DNA of 5,184 nt from an uncultured Desulfohalobiaceae bacterium (GTDB taxonomy: Bacteria > Desulfobacterota > Desulfovibrionia > Desulfovibrionales > Desulfonatronovibrionaceae): contig CAJXJU010000126.1 of NCBI GenBank assembly GCA_913055195.1, positions 1 to 5,184 of the forward strand. Direction: 5' to 3'. Position 1 is the stretch's first letter; each line of letters opens with the position of its first letter. The translations under genes and the position numbers were made by a program. Below are positions 1 through 5,184 of the stretch, in pieces. A model generated the notes under the pieces. It saw nothing but the letters and a program-made list of their open reading frames with translations, ran no database searches and was not told the DNA's origin.

Positions 1-49
1 GATATTCGGATTTCGAATTTCTCAACTTTCGGAACTCCGAAAGTTGAGT
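1..49 (-). repeat. Left copy of a 49-bp palindrome-plus-heptamer repeat
   Basis: This block matches the reverse complement of 5133-5181 at 47 of 49 positions. It has a perfect palindrome (21-48) and an outer 20-nt arm (1-20). Read on the minus strand, the arm is a run of degenerate 7-mers: AAATTCG, AAATCCG, then the partial AATATC. The window begins inside this arm, so the outer end is not visible. It lies 4 bp past the Uma2 stop codon and contains no coding frame. The pattern resembles dispersed intergenic repeats (REP- or MITE-like), but I do not recognise the family. Terminal inverted repeats of a mobile segment are less likely, because the enclosed genes are mostly housekeeping and no transposase is present. 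Confidence 0.85.
21..48 (-). terminator. Perfect hairpin directly after the operon; possible terminator or 3' end stabiliser
   Basis: The arms CTCAACTTTCGGA (21-33) and TCCGAAAGTTGAG (36-48) are exactly complementary around a central AC. In RNA this gives about 12 base pairs closed by a 4-nt loop, with roughly half the pairs G-C. It begins 4 bp after the Uma2 stop, a good place to end the transcript or protect its 3' end. The bases that follow on the minus strand (AAATTCG...) are not a T-run, so it is not a classical intrinsic terminator. The same hairpin also lies upstream of mfd, which suggests a repeat-borne palindrome rather than a dedicated terminator. Confidence 0.35.
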
Positions 50-52
50 TAA

Positions 53-589
53 CTACCATATTTTTGAAAAATCAAATTCAATTTGACACTTCTCCAGGTC
101 AAATTCAATTGTTTCATCAGTTGCATCCACTAATTTAATATATCTTCCATTTTGCAAATGATATACTCTAGCAACCTCATCATCATAATCAACAATAATA
201 TAATATTTAACACCTTCCTGTTCGTATAAATTAAATTTTAAATTCATATCTTTCAACGCAGTTGATGGTGATAACACCTCAAAAATCATAGAAGGAGCTT
301 TTATAATATACTTCCCCCGTGGTTTATAACATATTACCAGATTATCCGGTTGGACTATTGTATTATCTTTGATTTTCCAATCAACTGGCAAAAGAGCATA
401 ACAATGTTCACAACTTTTTAGACTTTCTTGCAAAAGCCAGTTAATTCTACTACTTATCCATTGATGCTTAAGTTCTTGGGCCGGAGCCATAGCATACGCA
501 ATACCATCTATAATTTCCCATTTACCTTCCCATTGTATATAATCCTGATATGTATAATTAGGAATATCTTTTATATTGATTGCTCTCAT
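53..589 (-). CDS. Uma2-family (DUF820) putative PD-(D/E)XK endonuclease
   Basis: The protein is about 178 aa and cytoplasmic, with no signal peptide or membrane segment. It shows the Uma2 pattern in order: W-E-I-I-D-G with MAPAQ and a following His (residues about 24-42 from the chosen ATG), the strand ending VQPD (79-82), EVLSPST (104-110), a conserved Lys before FNLYEQEGV (118), then YYIIVD. Asp82, Glu104 and Lys118 are the likely nuclease-fold triad, so the active site looks intact. The family has a restriction-endonuclease-like fold; its biological substrate is largely unknown, and none can be named here. The ATG at 587-589 is preferred over an in-frame TTG at 593-595, because the ribosome site abuts the TTG but lies 6 nt before the ATG. 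Last gene of the block, 14 bp after the SurA-like stop. GC is about 31% by hand count, well below mfd, which suggests separate acquisition. Confidence 0.88.
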   Translation of the reverse strand: MRAINIKDIPNYTYQDYIQWEGKWEIIDGIAYAMAPAQELKHQWISSRINWLLQESLKSCEHCYALLPVDWKIKDNTIVQPDNLVICYKPRGKYIIKAPSMIFEVLSPSTALKDMNLKFNLYEQEGVKYYIIVDYDDEVARVYHLQNGRYIKLVDATDETIEFDLEKCQIEFDFSKIW

Positions 590-595
590 ATCCAA

Positions 596-601
596 CCTTT
601 C
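596..601 (-). promoter_or_regulatory. Ribosome binding site of the Uma2 gene (decides the start)
   Basis: On the minus strand GAAAGG sits in the gap after the SurA-like stop and ends 6 nt before ATG (587-589). It directly touches the alternative TTG (593-595), which is too close for initiation. This places the true start at the ATG and shortens the protein by two residues compared with the longest frame. Confidence 0.6.
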
Positions 602-603
602 AC

Positions 604-1602
604 TCAGTTTTTTAAGCTCTTTTTTAACTCTGGATTAATCTTGATTTCCGCCTTTTTCAAAGTATCCGCCACCCAATCAAAAAATAACTTGCGAATCTTC
701 TGCTGGGTTAATTTCTCTTCAATAATTGAATAGGCCTGATAAGGCTCGAGAAGGCTGGCCTCTTCCTTCTTTAAAACAACAAGAGAATAAAAATTTTTTT
801 TATCGTTTTTTATCCTGCTAAACTCACCTGGATTTAGCTTTTTGATTTCACCAGCCCAGATAAAGGGTAGCTGATCAACGCGCATGAAGTATTCATGTAC
901 AATCAAATCAGAATGTTTTTTGCGTAGCTCTTCTAACTTAGCGTTAGCAGCGTAAGTCTTTGTTTTTTTATAACTGGCTATGGCTTTTTTTAACTCTTCT
1001 TGATCAGGCGAAGAAAAGATCAGAAATCTTATCCGCTGCGGAAGATAAAACTCGGATAAATTTTTTTGATAATAATCCTGAACTTCCTGAAAATCTATCC
1101 TTACCCTGGGCCGTAAAACTTCGTGAATAAATTTTTCCCAGGAAATTCTGAGTTTAAGTTGCTCCCGCCAATAATTTAAATCAATATATTCTTCAATAAG
1201 TATTTTTTCAAACTCATCTGGAGGGTAATCATGACGTACCTCTTCTTCCCTGGCCGCTACTTCTTCATCAGTAACCTTCAGTCCCCTGGCTGCCAGTTCT
1301 TGTTCGATTAGTTTATACAAAATCAAATTTGTCAGGATTTCGCCATATTCCTGCTGTAACTGCTCTATACCTGGAGGTAAACTTTCGCCCCAGTCTAAAT
1401 GCAAAAAGTCATACTTGGCTTCCAGTTGATGAAGATAAATAGGACTTCCATTAACCAGAGCCACCACTCCTGGTTCCTGAACCCCGTTCTGACAACCAGA
1501 AATAGCAATTATTACCTCAAAAAAAACAACTATACAAAGTAAAAACTGCCACAAATTTCTTTTTTTACTCTTCATTCTTCTACTTTCATCCTTCCTATTC
1601 AT
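604..1602 (-). CDS. SurA/PpiC-like periplasmic folding factor, predicted lipoprotein
   Basis: The product is 332 aa. A basic stretch (KSKKR, 11-15) leads into a hydrophobic segment (about 17-36) ending in the lipobox ISGC, with Cys37 as the lipidation site. The residue after Cys is Gln, not Asp, so an outer-membrane destination is plausible in a Gram-negative cell. A SurA_N-type helical region follows, starting VVALVNGSPIYLHQLE (46-61) and reaching about 165. Next is a parvulin-like region (about 185-280) and a C-terminal helix (about 283-318). The usual parvulin GGDLG-type signature is not visible, so it probably acts as a chaperone rather than an active prolyl isomerase (inference). ATG 1600-1602 has an SD at proper spacing and lies 3 bp after the mfd stop. 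An in-frame ATG at 1573-1575 would give a more typical 27-residue signal peptide but lacks a well-placed SD. Other names: PrsA-like or SurA N-terminal domain protein. Confidence 0.85.
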   Translation of the reverse strand: MNRKDESRRMKSKKRNLWQFLLCIVVFFEVIIAISGCQNGVQEPGVVALVNGSPIYLHQLEAKYDFLHLDWGESLPPGIEQLQQEYGEILTNLILYKLIEQELAARGLKVTDEEVAAREEEVRHDYPPDEFEKILIEEYIDLNYWREQLKLRISWEKFIHEVLRPRVRIDFQEVQDYYQKNLSEFYLPQRIRFLIFSSPDQEELKKAIASYKKTKTYAANAKLEELRKKHSDLIVHEYFMRVDQLPFIWAGEIKKLNPGEFSRIKNDKKNFYSLVVLKKEEASLLEPYQAYSIIEEKLTQQKIRKLFFDWVADTLKKAEIKINPELKKSLKN

Positions 1603-1614
1603 CCTTCATCCTTC
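1587..1614 (-). repeat. Three GAAGGATG units at the mfd/SurA-like junction
   Basis: On the minus strand GAAGGATG occurs at 1614-1607, 1607-1600 and 1594-1587, with a variant GAAGAATG at 1580-1573. Each unit joins a Shine-Dalgarno-like purine run to an ATG. The ATGs at 1609, 1602 and 1589 lie in three different frames. The one at 1602 opens the SurA-like gene. The one at 1609 overlaps the mfd stop as ATGA and encodes only MKDE; the one at 1589 encodes MKVEE. The repeats are exact; whether they function is uncertain. Confidence 0.5.
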
Positions 1615-4600
1615 TGCCTTCATCATTTCAATCAACTCGTCCAATTTTAGCGCAACCATATCCAGCCCCTCGAAAATAGATTGATCAGGCTCTAAACGCA
1701 ACTCCAATTTTGCTGGTGGCAGCAAACGGGCCAGACTTTGATTCTCCTCGATCCACTTGACCAGCGCTAAAGGATCAATTTTTTGCATATCTTCTGGCCA
1801 GGAAAGGATTAACTTGTGTTCAAAAAGATCTGCCCTGATTACATTTAAAAGTGAAAGCTTTTGTTTAACTTTTAAGACCTGGATAAAGGTTTCCAGCTCA
1901 TCAGGTATCTTGCCAAAACGATCCCGAATTTCTGCCTTTATATCATTAAAGTCCTGTTCTGTAACACAAGATGACAACATTTTATAATATTTAAGTCTTT
2001 CAGTGGTATCAACTATATATTCCTCAGGTATATGGGCGGTAAACCCGATATTTAGCTCCGGCTCAACTTCCCTGATTCTGGATTCGCCCTTAAGCTTACG
2101 CACCTCCTCGTCGAGCATTTCCAGAAAAAGATCCAGACCAACCTTACCAATATGACCAGACTGAGCCTCTCCCAGAATATTCCCTGCGCCCCTGAGCCGC
2201 AGATCCTGCATGGCTATCTGGAATCCAGCTCCTAAATAGTCCATGTCCAGAATAATCTGCATTCTTTTTCTGGCCTGTTCTGAAAGCCGGTCAAAAGCAG
2301 GAACTATAAAATAGGCATAAGCCTGCTCACCAGAGCGCCCTACCCGGCCTCGTAACTGATATAATTGGCCCAGACCAAACAATTGAGCCTGGTCAACAAT
2401 CAATGTATTGGCCTTGGGAAAATCAAGGCCAGACTCGATAATGGAGGTACAGACCAGAATATCGATTTCCTGATGCCAGAACCTGTGCATGGTCTCTTCC
2501 AGCTCCTTTTCTGCCATCTGGCCGTGGGCTTTGGCTACTCTGGCTTCTGGAGCGAGCCTGGAAACAAAGGTCAAAACCTGATCAAGTCCCTGTACCCGAT
2601 TATAGACCCAGAAGACCTGTCCTCCTCGCTCAAGTTCCCGCAGAAGTACCTCTTTCAAAAATTTGGGATCGCGCTCAATAATCGCGGTCTGCACTGGTTT
2701 GCGTTCAGCAGGCGGGGTTTCAATAACACTTAATGTCCTGATCCCGGACAAAGAAAGCTGCAATGTCCGGGGAATGGGGGTGGCCGTTAAAGTTAAGACA
2801 TCAATATTCTGGCGAAGTTTTTTTAACTTTTCTTTGTGCTTAACCCCAAAACGTTGTTCTTCATCCAGAATAAGCAAAGACAATTTAGGCAGAAACACAT
2901 CCCCGGATAAAAGACGATGCGTACCGATTAAAATATCAATTTCTCCTCTTTTAGCGGCCCCCACAATGAGTTTTTGTTTTGCTCTGGGGACAAATCTGCT
3001 CAGCATAGCTACTTTAACGCCAAAATCTTCCATTCTCTGCCGAAAGTTCTGGTAATGCTGCTCAGCTAGAACCGTGGTCGGACAAAGCAAAGCCACCTGT
3101 TTACCATCTATTACAGCCCGAAATGCCGCGCGCATGGCTACTTCTGTTTTGCCAAAACCCACATCTCCACAGACCAGCCGGTCCATGGGCTCAGGCTTTT
3201 CCATATCAGCCAGAACATCTTTTATTGCCTTTTCCTGATCAGGGGTTTCATCAAAACCAAAACTGGCCTCAAATTCGCGAAACATTTCATCTATTGGCCC
3301 ATAAGTAAACCCTTTTGCCACCTTGCGATAGGCATACATATTAACCAGATCGCGAGCTATCCTGGCAATTGCCTTGCGAACACGATCTCTGGTTTTTTGC
3401 CATCCTGTTCCGCCAAGCTTATCCAGAGCAGGACTTACATTTTCAGGCCCTTTGTACTTTTGAACCAGATTTAACCGGTCAACAGGAAGATATAGTTTGT
3501 CGCCTCCTGCGTATAAAAGAAGTAAATAATCATTGGCAACACTTCCTACTTTAATCCTTTTTAGCCCGCCAAACCTTGCCAGGCCATAATCCCTATGCAC
3601 CAATAAATCATTATCTGCTATTTCATCAAAACTACTAAGTCCCTGAAAGGCTGTTTTTTTTCTCAAGGAAGATTGTTTTTGAGTCGGTTGAATAACATCT
3701 TCTGCCAGGATAAGGATATGGCTCCACGTAAGATCCATACCCTGAGACAGACTGGAAACCAGAGCAAATAGACCTTTTTTTTGTGGAGTATAATCTGTGG
3801 CCGGAAATATCTTTTCCTCAGCAATTAACTTTAAAAATTTTTGCCTTGACTTTTGATTATGAAAGGAAAGTATAACCTGATTATATGTATTTTTCCACTC
3901 TTTTAAAGCCTTAACCAGACTGGACCATGGTCTTGCCTTCTGCTCTGGTTTCCAGAAAAGGTCAGAGAAAGAGGTAATCTTCTTTTCTGAAAGCTCAATA
4001 TAACCGGTCTCGGTTTTCTGCCCCATAATCAGGCTGTCAAAAAAGATCTGGGGGCTCTTTTTCCAGACTGTATGAACGTGGGCCGGGACATGAACTATTT
4101 CGCGCAAAGGTAGCTTATGCTCGGTTGCCCACTCCTGCCAGGACCAGTAGGCTTCTTCCAGACGGGAACGAAAATTTGCGCCATCAACAAACAAAAAATA
4201 AGTCTTTTCTGCCGCTGCTGACGCTGCTAAAAACTGGCCCAGACTGGCTGGTTTTTCATAGTATAATCCTGGCAAAAAAGAGTGATTGTTTTCTTCCAGC
4301 TCTCTGAAAAAATGGAATTTTTGCTCCCTGGAAATCTCTCCTGTAACCCAGAGCTTTTCGATTTTTTCCCTGGCCTTCTCTTTATATTCTTTTTCCATAA
4401 GGTCAGGAGCAACAGGTAAAATTAATGTTTCATTGAGGTACTGTTTTGAGCGCTGTGAAATAGGCTCAAACAAACGCATATTTTCAATAAAATCGCCAAA
4501 AAACTCTATACGAACGGGATGAACATAACCAGGGGCATAAACATCCAGTATATCTCCGCGCCTGGAGATCTCTCCCTGGCTGGTAACCATGGAGACTCGC

Positions 4601-5085
4601 TCATATCCCCAGGAGATTAGTTTCTCCAATAATTTTTCTAAAGGATACTCTTCGCCAGCAGCCAGATACAAAAAACTATTTTTAACTACTTCCTCAGGAG
4701 GGAAAAGGGGCAGGAAATTATCAACAGACAAGACAATAGCCTTTGGCGTACTTTCGCTTCGGCTATTGGTCAAACTGAATAAAGCTGACCATCTCTGAGC
4801 CCATATTTGTTTGGAATCCTTGCCAGGAATAAAATCCGGGAAAAATATCCAGGCTTGTTCCCAGAAATTAACGTCTTCTTTTTTTGGAGACAGCAGGTTA
4901 ATTATGGCTTTATACTGGGGTAAATCAGCGCTTGAAGGTAAAACAAGAACAACATCTTTACCCTGTTCCAAAAGGTACCTGGCCAGATAAATATGGGTGG
5001 CAGGCCCGGATTTAAGTATCCGGCAAACGCCAGGGCTATCTCCACCAGCTAACCTGTCTAATTTTTTCTTTAAATGAATATCCAA
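1606..5085 (-). CDS. mfd: Transcription-repair coupling factor Mfd (TRCF)
   Basis: Mfd is an ATP-driven DNA translocase that removes RNA polymerase stalled at lesions and recruits UvrA for nucleotide excision repair. The 1159-aa product is close to the E. coli length (1148) and has all expected parts. An N-terminal UvrB-like UvrA-binding module (about 1-330) includes GEISRRGDILDVYAPG (171-186) and VRIEFFGD (191-198). A variable middle follows, then the RNA polymerase-interacting CarD-like domain (about 488-545; LLVHRDYGLARFGGL). The RecG-like motor has Walker A GDVGFGKT (640-647), DEEQ box (741-744), TATPIPRT (767-774), TSIIESGLDFP (880-890) and QLRGRVGR (910-917). The C-terminal D7 regulatory domain lies at about 1010-1110. 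No frameshift or missing catalytic residue is seen. The start is TTG (5083-5085): an in-frame TAA lies just upstream (5092-5094) and no ATG occurs for about 160 codons. No strong Shine-Dalgarno is visible. First gene of the block. Confidence 0.98.
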   Translation of the reverse strand: MDIHLKKKLDRLAGGDSPGVCRILKSGPATHIYLARYLLEQGKDVVLVLPSSADLPQYKAIINLLSPKKEDVNFWEQAWIFFPDFIPGKDSKQIWAQRWSALFSLTNSRSESTPKAIVLSVDNFLPLFPPEEVVKNSFLYLAAGEEYPLEKLLEKLISWGYERVSMVTSQGEISRRGDILDVYAPGYVHPVRIEFFGDFIENMRLFEPISQRSKQYLNETLILPVAPDLMEKEYKEKAREKIEKLWVTGEISREQKFHFFRELEENNHSFLPGLYYEKPASLGQFLAASAAAEKTYFLFVDGANFRSRLEEAYWSWQEWATEHKLPLREIVHVPAHVHTVWKKSPQIFFDSLIMGQKTETGYIELSEKKITSFSDLFWKPEQKARPWSSLVKALKEWKNTYNQVILSFHNQKSRQKFLKLIAEEKIFPATDYTPQKKGLFALVSSLSQGMDLTWSHILILAEDVIQPTQKQSSLRKKTAFQGLSSFDEIADNDLLVHRDYGLARFGGLKRIKVGSVANDYLLLLYAGGDKLYLPVDRLNLVQKYKGPENVSPALDKLGGTGWQKTRDRVRKAIARIARDLVNMYAYRKVAKGFTYGPIDEMFREFEASFGFDETPDQEKAIKDVLADMEKPEPMDRLVCGDVGFGKTEVAMRAAFRAVIDGKQVALLCPTTVLAEQHYQNFRQRMEDFGVKVAMLSRFVPRAKQKLIVGAAKRGEIDILIGTHRLLSGDVFLPKLSLLILDEEQRFGVKHKEKLKKLRQNIDVLTLTATPIPRTLQLSLSGIRTLSVIETPPAERKPVQTAIIERDPKFLKEVLLRELERGGQVFWVYNRVQGLDQVLTFVSRLAPEARVAKAHGQMAEKELEETMHRFWHQEIDILVCTSIIESGLDFPKANTLIVDQAQLFGLGQLYQLRGRVGRSGEQAYAYFIVPAFDRLSEQARKRMQIILDMDYLGAGFQIAMQDLRLRGAGNILGEAQSGHIGKVGLDLFLEMLDEEVRKLKGESRIREVEPELNIGFTAHIPEEYIVDTTERLKYYKMLSSCVTEQDFNDIKAEIRDRFGKIPDELETFIQVLKVKQKLSLLNVIRADLFEHKLILSWPEDMQKIDPLALVKWIEENQSLARLLPPAKLELRLEPDQSIFEGLDMVALKLDELIEMMKAEG
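1610..1615 (-). promoter_or_regulatory. Ribosome binding site of the SurA-like gene inside the mfd 3' end
   Basis: AGAAGG on the minus strand lies within the last codons of mfd, 7 nt before ATG 1602-1600. Good spacing supports this start over the downstream ATG at 1575. Because the site is inside the mfd coding region, ribosomes finishing mfd would be positioned to restart, giving translational coupling. Confidence 0.6.
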
Positions 5086-5132
5086 CTTGGCTTATTTGTT
5101 TAATTGGTTTTACTGGTCTGGTTGATTTATTG

Positions 5133-5181
5133 ACTCAACTTTCGGAGTTCCGAAAGTTGAGAAATCCGAAATTCGAATATC
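5133..5181 (+). repeat. Right copy of the 49-bp palindrome-plus-heptamer repeat, inverted
   Basis: This is the partner of 1-49, in opposite orientation. The palindrome is identical including its centre (GT here, AC on the left, which are complementary). Its outer tail reads AAATCCG, AAATTCG, AATATCG, and the pattern continues with AA to the window edge at 5184. The two mismatches to the left copy are exactly what results if the first two heptamers change places. It lies about 48 bp upstream of the mfd start, so it could affect mfd transcription as well as act as a repeat. Confidence 0.85.
5134..5161. other. Perfect 13-bp-arm palindrome upstream of mfd
   Basis: Arms CTCAACTTTCGGA (5134-5146) and TCCGAAAGTTGAG (5149-5161) flank a central GT. 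Being a palindrome, it would form the same hairpin in a transcript from either strand. It may end or stabilise transcripts of an unseen neighbour to the right, or sit in the mfd 5' leader if the mfd promoter lies beyond the window. There is no adjacent T-run in either direction. A protein-binding operator cannot be excluded, but the identical copy after the operon argues for a general repeat. Confidence 0.7.
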
Positions 5182-5184
5182 GAA

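Noticed and set aside
428..733. Plus-strand open frame of about 100 codons across the Uma2/SurA-like junction
   Set aside because: It is antisense to two well-supported genes, spans their boundary, has no family resemblance and is explained by AT-rich reverse-strand reading.
2365..3055. Overlapping plus-strand open frames (2365-2733 and 2663-3055) opposite mfd
   Set aside because: They lie fully opposite the conserved Mfd motor domain, where codon constraints keep the reverse strand open. The translations show no recognisable motif.
4227..4412. Second minus-strand open frame inside mfd
   Set aside because: It is an alternative frame within the continuous mfd coding region, with no separate start signal or domain.
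53..5085. A new defence system combining the Uma2 nuclease, Mfd helicase and a membrane-anchored protein
   Set aside because: Mfd carries all the standard TRCF domains and the second protein is exported to the envelope, so the three do not share a compartment or a known defence logic. Operon proximity alone is not enough.
5109..5154. Possible promoter for mfd overlapping the right repeat (TTGAGT at 5138-5133 with AGTAAA at 5114-5109, or AATAAA at 5131-5126)
   Set aside because: Each pairing matches the sigma-70 consensus at only about half the positions in at least one box. In AT-rich DNA such matches are expected by chance, so the promoter may lie outside the window.
1..5184. Whole window as a transposon or integrated element with terminal inverted repeats
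   Set aside because: There is no transposase, integrase or recombinase, no target-site duplication can be seen, and the contents are mainly housekeeping genes. The inverted repeat pair is kept as a finding only.

Overview
The window is a compact, single-direction gene block on the minus strand, in the order mfd -> SurA-like lipoprotein -> Uma2-family gene. It is bounded on both sides by near-identical 49-bp copies of one palindromic repeat in inverted orientation. Coding density is very high: the gaps between genes are 3 bp and about 14 bp, so co-transcription and translational coupling are likely. No tRNA, rRNA, CRISPR array, transposase or integrase is visible. The plus-strand open frames are antisense shadows of the minus-strand genes.

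Organism. The DNA is AT-rich overall, with hand-counted samples from about 31% GC in the Uma2 gene to about 49% in central mfd. Mfd is full length, with a translocase half of bacterial type. The second gene carries a Sec/Spase II lipobox and a SurA-type N-terminal domain, which points to a double-membrane bacterium. The wording of the Mfd helicase motifs and an mfd/SurA pairing recall Desulfovibrio-like Desulfobacterota (former Deltaproteobacteria). This is a judgement from memory, not a search result, and I hold it at about 50%.

Layout. Positions 1-49: repeat copy with a perfect 13-bp-arm palindrome, 4 bp beyond the last stop codon. 53-589: Uma2-family PD-(D/E)XK nuclease-fold protein. 604-1602: SurA/PpiC-like periplasmic chaperone, predicted lipoprotein. 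1606-5085: transcription-repair coupling factor Mfd, intact, apparently starting at TTG. 5086-5132: short A-rich leader without a convincing promoter. 5133-5181: second repeat copy, inverted relative to the first; its tail runs to the window edge.

How it works together. Mfd is a cytoplasmic DNA-repair translocase and the SurA-like protein an envelope folding factor. They share no obvious pathway, so the operon looks like a conserved housekeeping neighbourhood rather than a functional system. The Uma2 gene is clearly more AT-rich and is probably a later passenger at the operon's tail. The most unusual signal is the repeat: a hairpin followed by degenerate 7-nt units, with the heptamers in swapped order between the two copies. 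No clear new defence or mobile system is visible.
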